DNA of 64,000 nt, from assembly GCF_015999245.1 (NCBI RefSeq), contig NZ_JAEAMR010000007.1, forward strand, positions 1,295,813-1,359,812, given 5' to 3'. The notes beneath the pieces were generated by a model. That model was not told the DNA's origin. It ran no database searches and saw only the letters and a program-made list of their open reading frames with translations. Shown in pieces: positions 17,236 to 25,952 of this stretch. The DNA is from Streptomyces sp. AV19. Its GTDB lineage: Bacteria; Actinomycetota; Actinomycetes; Streptomycetales; Streptomycetaceae. The position numbers were made by a program, and so were the translations under genes. Each line of letters starts with the position of its first letter. The first letter of the stretch is position 1.

Positions 17236-18304
17236 ACACAGCGCACGTGCCCCCCAGGCGGAGCGGGAGGCGACCGGGGAGATCCCGGTCGTCCCGCCGC
17301 ACGCGGCGCGGGGTTCCGTCCGGACCGAGCCCTGGGAACCGGTGGGCCGGTCCGCGGTCCGGGGCCCGGCCATCGGCTGGGGCGTCATCGGGCGGCAGGC
17401 CGGACCGCCGTCCGTCGACGCCTCGCCCGCCCCGCCCCGGGCCGAGGTCGCCCGGCGGTCCGGCGGCGGGCGCGGCGGCCCGTCGGGCGGCGCGCACCGG
17501 GCCGGCGGGGGCATGGGGCGGACGGTCACCGGGGTGGCCGCCGCGGTGGTGACCGCCGTGCTGGCCGTGATCGTGGCCGGCCAGGTCGAGGACGGTACGG
17601 AGAGCAGGGCGCAGGCCCGCACCCAGGACGCGGACCCGCGGCCCGGCGCGGACGCCGCCTCCCGCTCGGACAGCCGGCCGACGCCCAACGGCGGCGCGGT
17701 GCGGGTCACGTACAACGAGCAGATGGCCCGCAAGTACCCGCTGGACAAGGAGGGGAAGGGCTCGGGGGAGTTCGCGGCCGTGCCGGGGCACGACAAGGCC
17801 CCCGGAAAGGGTGAGGTCCTCCGCTTCCGGGTTGACGTGGAGAAGGGACTGCCGCTCGACGGCGGGCTCTTCGCCACCGCCGTCCACCGGACCCTGAACG
17901 ACGACCGCAGTTGGGGCCACGGCGGCGTCCGCACCTTCGAGCGCGTCTCCTCCGGTCCCGCCGACTTCGTGGTGACCCTCGCCAGCCCGGCGACGACGGC
18001 GCGCTGGTGCGCCAAGTCGGATCTGGACACCACCGTGGACAACGTCTCCTGCGACTCCGCCGCCACCGACCGCGTCATGATCAACGCCTACCGGTGGGCG
18101 CAGGGGGCCGAGACCTACGGCGACCGGATGCACGAGTACCGGCAGATGCTCATCAACCACGAGGTCGGCCACCGCCTCGGGCACAACCACGAGTCCTGCG
18201 AGGAGTCCGGCGCGCTCGCCCCGGTGATGATGCAGCAGACCAAGTTCCTCACCACGGACGGGACGACCTGCAAGCCCAACGCGTGGCCCTATCCCGGACG
18301 TTGA
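17228..18304 (+). CDS. DUF3152 membrane-anchored putative zinc metalloprotease
   Basis: A 358-residue protein. The first ~95 residues are Pro/Arg-rich and cytoplasmic, then one membrane helix (TVTGVAAAVVTAVLAVIVA, ~98-116), a linker, and an extracellular DUF3152 domain (from ~residue 160). The C-terminal half contains NHEVGHRLGHNHESC (~312-326). This is an HExxHxxGxxH-type zinc site, as in metzincins, although the glutamate-to-valine spacing should be noted: H-E-V-G-H fits HExxH. The end is C-rich (TCKPNAWPYPGR). Start: GTG at 17228, overlapping the hydrolase stop. Activity is inferred, not proven for the family. Confidence 0.82.
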   Translation: MGKHSARAPQAEREATGEIPVVPPHAARGSVRTEPWEPVGRSAVRGPAIGWGVIGRQAGPPSVDASPAPPRAEVARRSGGGRGGPSGGAHRAGGGMGRTVTGVAAAVVTAVLAVIVAGQVEDGTESRAQARTQDADPRPGADAASRSDSRPTPNGGAVRVTYNEQMARKYPLDKEGKGSGEFAAVPGHDKAPGKGEVLRFRVDVEKGLPLDGGLFATAVHRTLNDDRSWGHGGVRTFERVSSGPADFVVTLASPATTARWCAKSDLDTTVDNVSCDSAATDRVMINAYRWAQGAETYGDRMHEYRQMLINHEVGHRLGHNHESCEESGALAPVMMQQTKFLTTDGTTCKPNAWPYPGR

Positions 18305-18386
18305 TCATTCTCGGGGTGCGGGACGTTTCGTCTCTCATGTCGAGACGCCTTTGTCAGTGGCCGAAAATTCGTTCAGGCTGCTGGGC

Positions 18387-18482
18387 ATGTCGCGCCACCA
18401 CCACACCTACGAGCACGCCGGCTTCGAGCTGGCGCTGATCGGTGTGGCCGCGCACGCGGTCGCCGACATCCACTGTCGCTGA
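18387..18482 (+). CDS. Putative His-rich leader peptide, 31 aa
   Basis: ATG at 18387 opens a 31-codon frame ending at 18482. It starts MSRHHHTYEH and ends VADIHCR; six of 31 residues are His, three in a row. Nearly all codons end in G or C. No good ribosome site precedes the ATG; an in-frame GTG at 18357 would add ten residues. A hairpin begins six bases after the stop and the peptide-transporter operon starts 190 bp later. This resembles an attenuation leader but could be a chance frame. Confidence 0.4.
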   Translation: MSRHHHTYEHAGFELALIGVAAHAVADIHCR

Positions 18483-18487
18483 GACCT

Positions 18488-18513
18488 CCCCCATTGCCTG
18501 AACGGCATGGGGG
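18488..18513 (+). terminator. Hairpin following the His-rich mini-ORF (possible attenuator)
   Basis: CCCCCATTGCC (18488-18498) pairs with GGCATGGGGG (18504-18513), with one bulged T and a 5-nt loop. It begins six bases after the stop of the mini-ORF and lies 162 bp before the ABC operon. No T-run follows. It could be a terminator of the upstream DUF3152 gene or an attenuator. Confidence 0.5.
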
Positions 18514-18674
18514 GACCCCCACTCTCCCCTGCGCCGTCACGCGCCGCACCAGTGCGCCGCGCCCGCCGGGGGCGGTCCCGCGCGCCGCCGCGCGCCTTTC
18601 CTCCACCGCCTTCCGCGGGTGCGTCCTGCCCTGGACCCCTCCCTCCCCGCCTCCCGCGAAAGGCATGTCCCGTC

Positions 18675-20399
18675 ATGCGTCATTCGTCCGCCCACCGCCG
18701 CCGCGTCGCCGCGGCCGCCCTCGTCGTCGCCGTCGTCACCACGGCCGCGGCCTGCGGCCCCGAGGGCGACGGCGCCGCCGGGAGCGCCGGCGGGGCCGGC
18801 GGCGCGCCGAAGAAGGGCGGCACCCTGACCGTCCTCAACAGGGCGCCGCAGAAGCAGTTCGACCCCGCCCGGCTCTACACCTCCGGCGGCGGAAACGTTC
18901 CCTCGCTGGTCTTCCGCACGCTGACCACCCGGCACCGCGCCGACGGCGCCGAGGGCACCAAGGTCGTCCCCGACCTCGCCACCGACACCGGCAAGCCCAG
19001 CGACGACGCCAAGGTGTGGACGTACCGGCTGAAGGACGGCCTCAAGTACGAGGACGGCTCGCCCATCACCAGCGCCGACATCAAGTACGGCATCGAGCGC
19101 TCCTTCGCCGCCGAACTCTCCGGCGGCGGGCCCTACTTGCGCGACTGGCTGGTCGGCGGCGACAGCTATCAGGGGCCGTACAAGGAGAAGAAGGGGCTCG
19201 ACTCCATCGAGACCCCGGATGAGAAGACCATCGTCTTCCATCTGCGCAAGTCCGAGGGCGACTTCCCCTACCTGGCCACCTCCACCCAGTTCGCGCCCGT
19301 CCCCAAGGCGAAGGACACCGGCACCAAGTACGCCGAACATCCCGTGTCCTCGGGCCCGTACAAGGTCGTCAAGAACACCGGCGACGGCGAGCACCTGCTG
19401 CTGGAGCGCAACCCGCACTGGTCGGAGGCGACCGACAAGGAGCGGCACGCCTACCCCGACACCGTCGACGTCCGCTCCGGGCTCTCCTCGGCCGTCATCA
19501 ACCAGCGGCTGTCCACCGGATCCGGCGCCGACGCCGCCGCGGTGACCACCGACACCAACCTCGGACCGGCCGAGCTCGCCCAGGTCACCAACGACAAGAA
19601 GCTCGCCTCCCGGGTCGGCACGGGCCACTTCGGCTACACCAACTACCTGGCGTTCAACCCGGAGTCGAAGCCCTTCGACGACCCCAAGGTGCGACAGGCC
19701 GTCGCCTACGCCATCAACCGCACCAGCGTCGTCAACGCCGCCGGCGGCTCCTCGCTCGCCGAGCCGGCCACCACCTTCCTGCCGAACCAGAAGCCGCTCG
19801 GTCACACGCCGTACGACCACTTCCCGGCTGGCAAGGCCGGTGACCCGGAGAAGGCGAAGAAGCTGCTCGAGGAGGCCGGGCACCCGGACGGGCTGGAGAT
19901 CACCCTCACCCATTCCACCGCCCAGAACTTCGAGACCGGGCCCGACATCGCCACCGCGGTCCAGGAGGCCCTGAACAAGGCCGGGTTCAAGGTCAGGCTG
20001 GAGGGCCTGGAGGACAACGCCTACGAGGACAAGGTCCACAGCGTCGAGCAGCAGCCGGGCCTCTTCCTCGCCCACTGGGGCGCCGACTGGCCGTCCGGCG
20101 GCCCGTTCCTGGCCCCGGTCTTCGACGGGCGGCAGATCGTCGAGGACGGCTACAACTTCAACGTCGGCCGCCTGGACGACGCCGGGGTCAACGACGAGAT
20201 CGACGCCATCAACAAGATCACCGACCATGACGCCGCCGCGAAGCGCTGGGGCGCCCTGGACGTGAAAATCGGCGAACAGGCCCTGACCGTCCCGCTGTTC
20301 CACCCGGTCTACAAGCGCCTCTACGGCAAGGACGTCAAGAACGTCGTCATCAGCGACTGGACCGGTGTCCTCGACGTCTCGCAGGTCGCGGTCAAGTGA
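18675..20399 (+). CDS. ABC transporter substrate-binding lipoprotein (peptide type)
   Basis: A 574-residue periplasmic-type binding protein of the SBP_bac_5 (DppA/OppA) family. A lipoprotein signal comes first: three arginines (RRRVAAAALVVAVV), then TAAAC with the lipidated Cys at 27. The mature part starts with a Gly/Ala linker and KKGGTLTVLNRAPQKQFDPARLYT. Later family landmarks are YRLKDGLKYEDGSPITSADIKYGIERSF (~120-145, in parts), FDDPKVRQAVAYAINR (~335) and KKLLEEAGHPDGLEITLT. It should bind oligopeptides or similar ligands outside the membrane and deliver them to the two permeases that follow. ATG start at 18675; its stop overlaps the next gene by 4 bp. Confidence 0.92.
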   Translation: MRHSSAHRRRVAAAALVVAVVTTAAACGPEGDGAAGSAGGAGGAPKKGGTLTVLNRAPQKQFDPARLYTSGGGNVPSLVFRTLTTRHRADGAEGTKVVPDLATDTGKPSDDAKVWTYRLKDGLKYEDGSPITSADIKYGIERSFAAELSGGGPYLRDWLVGGDSYQGPYKEKKGLDSIETPDEKTIVFHLRKSEGDFPYLATSTQFAPVPKAKDTGTKYAEHPVSSGPYKVVKNTGDGEHLLLERNPHWSEATDKERHAYPDTVDVRSGLSSAVINQRLSTGSGADAAAVTTDTNLGPAELAQVTNDKKLASRVGTGHFGYTNYLAFNPESKPFDDPKVRQAVAYAINRTSVVNAAGGSSLAEPATTFLPNQKPLGHTPYDHFPAGKAGDPEKAKKLLEEAGHPDGLEITLTHSTAQNFETGPDIATAVQEALNKAGFKVRLEGLEDNAYEDKVHSVEQQPGLFLAHWGADWPSGGPFLAPVFDGRQIVEDGYNFNVGRLDDAGVNDEIDAINKITDHDAAAKRWGALDVKIGEQALTVPLFHPVYKRLYGKDVKNVVISDWTGVLDVSQVAVK

Positions 20400-21400
20400 C
20401 GGACCTCCTCACCGCTCCGTCCGTGCCGGAGACGGAGGCCGCGGCCCCCGTCTCCGGCACCCGCCAGGTCTGGCGGCGGCTGCGCGCCCGCAGGGCGGCG
20501 CTCGCGGCCGCCGCCGTCCTCGGCCTGCTCGTCGTCCTCGCCCTCGGCGCGCCGCTGCTCGCGGCGCTGGAGGGCCAGGACCCCACCACGTACCACGACG
20601 GCCTCGTCGACTCCGCGCGCGGCGGCGTGCCCGTCGGGTCGTTCGGCGGGATCAGCGCCGAGCACTGGCTCGGCGTCGAACCGGGGACCGGACGCGATCT
20701 GTTCGTACGACTTCTCTACGGCGCCCGCGTCTCGCTGGCCGTCGCCGTCGGGGCCACGGTCGTCCAGGTCCTCATCGGCGTCGCCGTCGGGCTGGCCGCC
20801 GCGCTCGGCAACCGGCTCGCCGACAGCGTGCTCAGCCACCTCACCGACGTGATGGTGGCCATGCCGCTGCTGGTCTTCGCCATCGCCGTGACCGCCGTCG
20901 CCCCCGAGGGCTTCCCGCGCCCGCTGCTGCTCGTCGTCGTCATCGGGCTGATCGCCTGGGGCGCGATGGCCCGTCTCGTGCGCGCCCAGGCGCTCGGTCT
21001 GCTCAAACTTGACTACGTCTCGGCCGCGCGGCTCTCCGGCGCCTCGGCCTGGCGGATCGCCCGGCGCGAACTGCTGCCCGGGCTCGCCGCGCCGGTGATC
21101 ACCTACGCGGCGGTGATGCTGCCGCAGAACATGCTCAACGAGGCGTCCATGTCGTTCCTCGGCGTCGGCATCGAGCCGCCGACCCCGTCCTGGGGCCAGA
21201 TGCTCTCCTCGGCCACGACCTGGTTCCGCGCGGACCCGCTGTACGTGGCCCTGCCGGCCCTGATGCTCTTCGTCACCACCTTCGCCTTCACCGTGCTGGG
21301 AGACACCGTGCGCGCCGCGCTCGACCCGCGCGAGGCGTCGCGGCTGCGCGTGGGACGTGAGCGGCGCAAGCGCCGTGCGAGCCAGGGGGGTTCGTCGTGA
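20396..21400 (+). CDS. Peptide ABC transporter permease (DppC-type)
   Basis: A 334-residue inner-membrane permease. A cytoplasmic N-terminus (~35 residues) is followed by a first helix (AAVLGLLVVLALGAPLLAAL), an external loop containing HWLGVEPGTGRDLFVRLLYGARVSL (the DppC/OppC signature), and five more helices. The EAA loop is at ARLSGASAWRIARRELLPGLA (~215-235). It pairs with the downstream DppB-type protein to form the channel. The GTG start overlaps the binding-protein stop (GTGA), so translation is coupled. A basic tail (RRKRRASQGGSS) ends the protein. Confidence 0.92.
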   Translation: MTDLLTAPSVPETEAAAPVSGTRQVWRRLRARRAALAAAAVLGLLVVLALGAPLLAALEGQDPTTYHDGLVDSARGGVPVGSFGGISAEHWLGVEPGTGRDLFVRLLYGARVSLAVAVGATVVQVLIGVAVGLAAALGNRLADSVLSHLTDVMVAMPLLVFAIAVTAVAPEGFPRPLLLVVVIGLIAWGAMARLVRAQALGLLKLDYVSAARLSGASAWRIARRELLPGLAAPVITYAAVMLPQNMLNEASMSFLGVGIEPPTPSWGQMLSSATTWFRADPLYVALPALMLFVTTFAFTVLGDTVRAALDPREASRLRVGRERRKRRASQGGSS

Positions 21401-22386
21401 CCGCATTTGTCGCGCGCCGCCTGCTCGGCGTGCTCGCCGTCCTCCTCGTGCTGTCCGTCGTCGTCTACGCGACCTTCTACCTCGCCCCCGGCGACCCCGC
21501 ACGGCTGGCCTGCGGGCCCAAGTGCGACCCCGAGCAGATCCGCCGGGTGAGGGCCCAACTGGGCCTCGACGAACCGGTGTACGTCCAGTACTGGCACTTC
21601 CTCACGGGCGTCGTCACCGGGCACGACTACTCCACCGGCACCGGCGTGCGGCACTGCGACGCGCCCTGCCTCGGGCTGTCCTTCCAGAGCGACCAGCCGG
21701 TCATGGACTTGATCGTCCAACGGCTGCCCGCCACCGCCTCCCTCGCGGCCGGCGCCATGGTCCTGTGGCTGGTCATCGGCATCGGCAGCGGGCTGCTGTC
21801 CGTCCTGCGGCGCGGCGGCGTCACCGAGCGGGTGCTCACCTGGATCACCCTGGCCGGCACCGCGACGCCCGTCTTCATCAGCGGCATCGGACTGCTGATG
21901 CTGTTCTGCGCCTACCTGGAGTGGCTGCCGTTCCCCACGTACGTGCCGCTCACCGACGACCCCGAGCAGTGGGCGTGGAACCTGCTCCTGCCGTGCCTCG
22001 CGCTGGCGCTGCTGGAGTCCGCGAAGTATGCGCGGCTGACGCGCAGTTCGCTGCTGGAGACGCTGGCCGAGGACCACGTCCGCACCTTCCGCGCCTACGG
22101 CGTGGGCGAGCGGGCGATCGTCGGGCGGCACGCGCTGCGCGGCGCCCTGGCGCCCGTCATCGCCCTGACCGCCGCCGACTTCGGGTCGATGTTCGGCAAC
22201 GCGATGCTGACGGAGGCCATGTTCGGCCTGCCGGGCGTGGGGCAGCTGCTCGTGCACGCCACGCGGACCATCGACCTGCCGGTCGTCGTGGGCCTGGTGA
22301 TGGTCACCGGTGCCGCCGTGGCGATCGCCAACATCGTGGCGGACGTGCTGTACGCCGTCGCCGACCGGAGGGTGGCCCTGCGATGA
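21397..22386 (+). CDS. Peptide ABC transporter permease (DppB-type)
   Basis: A 329-residue permease with six predicted helices. The first (LLGVLAVLLVLSVVVYATFYLAPGDPA) carries the typical LAPGDP turn, then RAQLGLDEPVYVQYWHFLTGV. The external loop has three Cys (RHCDAPCLG and CGPKCDP). The EAA loop is FRAYGVGERAIVGRHALRGALAPVIAL (~235-260), and FGLPGVGQLLVHA follows. The GTG start overlaps the previous stop by 4 bp, and its own stop overlaps the ATPase start by 4 bp. The gene order binding protein-C-B-ATPase is inverted relative to the usual A-B-C-D-F. Confidence 0.92.
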   Translation: MTAFVARRLLGVLAVLLVLSVVVYATFYLAPGDPARLACGPKCDPEQIRRVRAQLGLDEPVYVQYWHFLTGVVTGHDYSTGTGVRHCDAPCLGLSFQSDQPVMDLIVQRLPATASLAAGAMVLWLVIGIGSGLLSVLRRGGVTERVLTWITLAGTATPVFISGIGLLMLFCAYLEWLPFPTYVPLTDDPEQWAWNLLLPCLALALLESAKYARLTRSSLLETLAEDHVRTFRAYGVGERAIVGRHALRGALAPVIALTAADFGSMFGNAMLTEAMFGLPGVGQLLVHATRTIDLPVVVGLVMVTGAAVAIANIVADVLYAVADRRVALR

Positions 22387-23978
22387 CGCTCGTATCGGTG
22401 GAAGGGCTGTCGGTCTCCTTCCCGTCCGCGGGCGGGACGTCCGTACGTGCCGTCGAGGACCTCTCCTTCACCCTCGCCCCCGGCGGCGCGCTCGGCATCG
22501 TCGGCGAGTCCGGCTCCGGCAAGAGCACCGCCGCCTACGCGCTGCTCGGGCTGCACCGCGGCACGGGCGCGGACGTCACCGGGACCGTGCGGGTCGCCGG
22601 GCACGACGTCACGGCGGCGGACGAGGCGGAGCTGCGCCGCGTACGCGGCGGCGTGGTCGCCATGGTCTTCCAGGACCCGCTCTCCTCGCTCGACCCCTAC
22701 CAGGCCGTCGGCGACCAGATCGCCGAGGTGTACCGGGTCCACCACCGGGGCGCCTCGCGGCGCGCCGCGCGCGAGCGGGCCGTCGAGGTGCTGGACCGGG
22801 TGGGCATCCCGGACGCGGCGCGGCGCGCGCGCTCGCGTCCGCACGAGTTCAGCGGCGGGCAGCGGCAGCGGGCCCTGATCGCCATGGCCGTGGCCTGCGA
22901 GCCGCGGCTGCTCGTCGCGGACGAGCCCACCACGGCGCTCGACGTCACCGTGCAGGCGCAGATCCTGGACCTGCTGCGGGAGTTGCGCGAGGAGACCGGG
23001 ACGGGGCTCGTCCTCGTCACCCACGACCTGGGCGTGGCCGCCGGCAGCGTCGACGAGCTGCTGGTGATGCGGGGCGGGCGCGCGGTCGAGCGCGGACCGG
23101 TGCGCGAGGTGCTGGACGCGCCGCGCGAGCCGTACACGCGCGAGCTGCTGGCCGCCGTGCCGCGCGTGGAGGTACGGCGGGCGCCGGCCGCGTCCTCCGG
23201 TGGACCCGTGCTGCTCGAAGCCACCGGCCTGCGGCAGGAGTTCGGCCGGGGGCGGGGGTCCGTCACCGCCGTGGACGGGATCTCGCTGACGCTGCGGGCC
23301 GGGGAGACGGTCGGCGTCGTGGGGGAGTCCGGCAGCGGGAAGACGACACTCGGGCGGATGCTGGTGCGGCTGCTGCGGCCGTCGGACGGTGAACTGCGCT
23401 ACCGCGGGCGGGACATCGGCGGGATGGGGGAACGGGAGCTCCGGTCCTTCCGCGGCGAGCTGCAGATGGTCTTCCAGGACCCTGTGTCGTCGCTCAATCC
23501 GCGGCGTTCGGTCGGGGAGTCGATCGCCGATCCGCTGCGGGTGGCCGGGCGGCTGGACGAGAAGGAGATCACCGCGCGGGTGCGGGACCTGCTGGAACGG
23601 GTCGGGCTCGACCCGGGCGCGTACCACCGCTATCCGCACGAGTTCAGCGGCGGGCAGCGGCAGCGGGTCGGCATCGCGCGGGCGCTGGCGCCCTCGCCGA
23701 AGGTCGTGGTCTGCGACGAGCCGGTGTCGGCGCTGGACGTGACGACGCAGGCGCAGGTCGTCGCCTTGCTGGGGGAGTTGCAGCGGGAGCTGGGGCTGGG
23801 GCTGGTGTTCATCGCGCACGACCTGGCGGTGGTGCGGCAGGTGAGCGACCGGGTGGTCGTGATGCGGGGCGGGCGTGTGGTGGAGGAGGGGGTGGCGGAC
23901 GAGGTGTACGAGCGGCCTGCGCACGCGTATACGCGGGGGTTGCTGGAGGCGGTGCCGCGACTGGGGGTTGCGAGGTAG
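22383..23978 (+). CDS. Double ABC ATPase (DppD-DppF fusion) of peptide transporter
   Basis: A 531-residue protein with two complete ATPase halves. First half: Walker A GESGSGKST (~41-49), signature FSGGQRQR (~157), Walker B LLVADEPTTALD (~177). Second half: GESGSGKTT (~315), FSGGQRQR (~420), VVCDEPVSALD (~440). The halves are joined by a short linker near residue 270 (RRAPAASSGGP). This fuses the roles of DppD and DppF and energises the two permeases encoded just upstream. ATG start at 22383 overlaps the permease stop. It is the last gene of the operon; a repeat island begins 14 bp after its stop. Confidence 0.93.
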   Translation: MTLVSVEGLSVSFPSAGGTSVRAVEDLSFTLAPGGALGIVGESGSGKSTAAYALLGLHRGTGADVTGTVRVAGHDVTAADEAELRRVRGGVVAMVFQDPLSSLDPYQAVGDQIAEVYRVHHRGASRRAARERAVEVLDRVGIPDAARRARSRPHEFSGGQRQRALIAMAVACEPRLLVADEPTTALDVTVQAQILDLLRELREETGTGLVLVTHDLGVAAGSVDELLVMRGGRAVERGPVREVLDAPREPYTRELLAAVPRVEVRRAPAASSGGPVLLEATGLRQEFGRGRGSVTAVDGISLTLRAGETVGVVGESGSGKTTLGRMLVRLLRPSDGELRYRGRDIGGMGERELRSFRGELQMVFQDPVSSLNPRRSVGESIADPLRVAGRLDEKEITARVRDLLERVGLDPGAYHRYPHEFSGGQRQRVGIARALAPSPKVVVCDEPVSALDVTTQAQVVALLGELQRELGLGLVFIAHDLAVVRQVSDRVVVMRGGRVVEEGVADEVYERPAHAYTRGLLEAVPRLGVAR

Positions 23979-23992
23979 GGGTTCGCCCCCGG

Positions 23993-24275
23993 CCCGCCCT
24001 TTCTCCCCCAGAGGGGGTGCCCCCAGTTTCTTCCGGGGCCCCCGTATCGCGGCTTCGCCGCTCGTCCTCAAACTCCCCGGAGGGGGCAACCCCCGGACGG
24101 GCTGAATTGGGCGCGCCGATCCAGCCCGTCCGGCGCTTGAGGACAGCACCCGGAGGGCGCTTCGGGGTGCAGGGGGCGGAGGACCCGCCTCCCGCGTGGC
24201 GGAGCCGTGCCCGGGACCCCGGGGCGGAGCCCCGGAAGAAACTGGGGGCACCCCCTCTGGGGGAGAAAGGGCGGG
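23993..24275. repeat. Nested inverted-repeat island 2
   Basis: The 283-bp island follows the peptide-transporter operon. Its outer arms are a perfect 47-bp inverted repeat: 23993-24039 and 24229-24275 (arm starts CCCGCCCTTTCTCCCCCAGA). Inside, 24064-24144 holds the GTCCTCAA ... TTGAGGAC core pair shared with other islands. It may act as a transcription terminator for the operon. From 24276 to 24428 nothing but a probable promoter for the glycosyltransferase gene is seen. Confidence 0.8.
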
Positions 24276-24428
24276 GCAGGGGAAACCCCCGTAACGCCCG
24301 CCCCACCCGAAGGTCACGACCGTTCACCCCTTCCGGTGGTGCGACGGACAACCGTCCGCCGCACCACCGGCGGGCCCCCATAGCGTGCTCCCGGCTGCCG
24401 TACGACGGAGGAGATCGGGGGTGCGCTC

Positions 24429-25952
24429 GTGCGCGTGGGACTGCTGACCGAGGGTGGGTACCCGTACGCCGCGGGGGAGGGCGGCGAGTGGTGCGACCGG
24501 CTGGTGCGCGGCCTGGCCCGGCACGAGTTCGAGGTCTATGCCCTGAGCCGCAGTGCCCGCCAGGAGGAGGGCGGTTGGTACGCCCTGCCCGGCAACGTCC
24601 GCCGGATCAGGGCCGCTCCGCTGTGGGGCGGACCCGCGGGATCCGCGCCGGGCCGCGCCAGCGGCTCCTACGGCCGCCGTGAACGCCAGCGCTTCACCGG
24701 CCACTTCGGCGACCTGGCCGCCGCCCTCACCGCCCCCGGCGATCAGGCGTACCGTTTCGCCGAGGGCCTCTACGGCCTCGCCGACCTCGCCCGCGACGAG
24801 GGCGGCCTCGCCTGCGCCCTCCGTTCCGAGACCGCCCTGCGCGCCCTGGAGGCGGCCTGCCGCGCGCCCGGCGCCCACCCCGGCGCGTACGGCGCCCGCG
24901 TCGCCGACCTGCTCGTCGTCTCCGGACTGCTGGAGCGCGCCCTGCGTCCCCTCTCCCTCGACTGGTACGGCGCCCCGGACGGCGACCTGGGGCTCGCCGG
25001 GGTCGACCTGTGCCACGCCGCCTCCGCCGGGCCGGCCGCCCTCCCCGGGCTGCTGGCCCACCGCTTCTTCGGCACCCCGCTGCTCGTCACCGAGTACGGC
25101 GTCCGCCTGCGCGAGCACTACCTGGCCGGACCGGCCGGCCTGTCGCTCTCCGTCCGCACCCTGCTCTCCGCCTTCCACCGCCTGCTGGCCGGCGAGATCT
25201 ACGCCCGGGCCGCCCTGATCACCCCCGGCGACGCCCAGGTGCGGCGCTGGCAGGAGCGCTGCGGCGCCGACCGCGCCCGGCTGCGCACCGTCCCCCCGGG
25301 CGTGGACGCCGGACTGTACGAGGCGGTGGGCGAGGCCTGCCCCGAGGACGGCACGACGGCGTCCGACGGGCCCCTCCTCCTGCTCGCCGGCGGCCCGCCC
25401 GAACCCTGGCTGTGGGAGGCGTTCACCGTGCTGCGGATGGCCGAGCCCCGGGTGCGGCTGGCCGTCACCGGCACCGCCGAGGACACCCCGCTGCCCGGGG
25501 GCGTCACCCGCGTCGCCGCCTGCGGCCCCGACGACTACGCCGCCGCGGACGCCGTCGTCGTCGGCGCCCCCGGCGACGGCTTCCCCGTCCCGCTGGCCGA
25601 GGCCATGTTCTGCGGCCGCGCCACGGTCGCCCCCGACACCGCCGCGGTCCGCGAAGTCCTCGGCGGCACCGGCCTGGTGGTGCCCCCGCGCGACCCGCAC
25701 GCCCTCGCCGAGGCCTGCCTCGCCCTGCTGCGCGACCCCGGGCACGGACGGCGGCTCGGCGCCGCGGCCCGCGCCCGCGCGCTCGAACTCTTCACCGTGG
25801 AGCAGAACATCGCCTCCTTCGGCGCCATCTACCTCGAACTCCTCTCCCGCGCCCCGGTACGGCACGACCTCGCGCCCGTCCCCCACGACGCCGTGCCGCC
25901 CCTCGACCCGTCCGCCCGGTCCGCGTCGCCCTCCTGGGCGGGCCGCCGGTGA
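24429..25952 (+). CDS. DUF3492-domain glycosyltransferase (PelF-like, GT4)
   Basis: A 507-residue cytosolic glycosyltransferase. The DUF3492 start RVGLLTEGGYPYAAGEGGEWCDRLV (read in parts, residues 2-26) matches the LTEGxYPY motif of PelF-type enzymes. The C-terminal GT-B half contains the nucleotide-sugar region VVGAPGDGFPVPLAEAMFCG (~375-395) with the E of the EX7E pattern, and VVPPRDPHALAEACLALL. It should transfer a nucleotide sugar to a growing polysaccharide. GTG start at 24429; the stop overlaps the next gene (GTGA), so the cluster is coupled. See the membrane protein, epimerase and spherulin-4 genes that follow. Confidence 0.87.
   Translation: MRVGLLTEGGYPYAAGEGGEWCDRLVRGLARHEFEVYALSRSARQEEGGWYALPGNVRRIRAAPLWGGPAGSAPGRASGSYGRRERQRFTGHFGDLAAALTAPGDQAYRFAEGLYGLADLARDEGGLACALRSETALRALEAACRAPGAHPGAYGARVADLLVVSGLLERALRPLSLDWYGAPDGDLGLAGVDLCHAASAGPAALPGLLAHRFFGTPLLVTEYGVRLREHYLAGPAGLSLSVRTLLSAFHRLLAGEIYARAALITPGDAQVRRWQERCGADRARLRTVPPGVDAGLYEAVGEACPEDGTTASDGPLLLLAGGPPEPWLWEAFTVLRMAEPRVRLAVTGTAEDTPLPGGVTRVAACGPDDYAAADAVVVGAPGDGFPVPLAEAMFCGRATVAPDTAAVREVLGGTGLVVPPRDPHALAEACLALLRDPGHGRRLGAAARARALELFTVEQNIASFGAIYLELLSRAPVRHDLAPVPHDAVPPLDPSARSASPSWAGRR

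Noticed and set aside
18488..18513. Reading this hairpin simply as the DUF3152 gene terminator
   Set aside because: It lies 184 bp after that stop and directly after the His-rich mini-ORF, so an attenuator reading is at least as likely; kept as uncertain.
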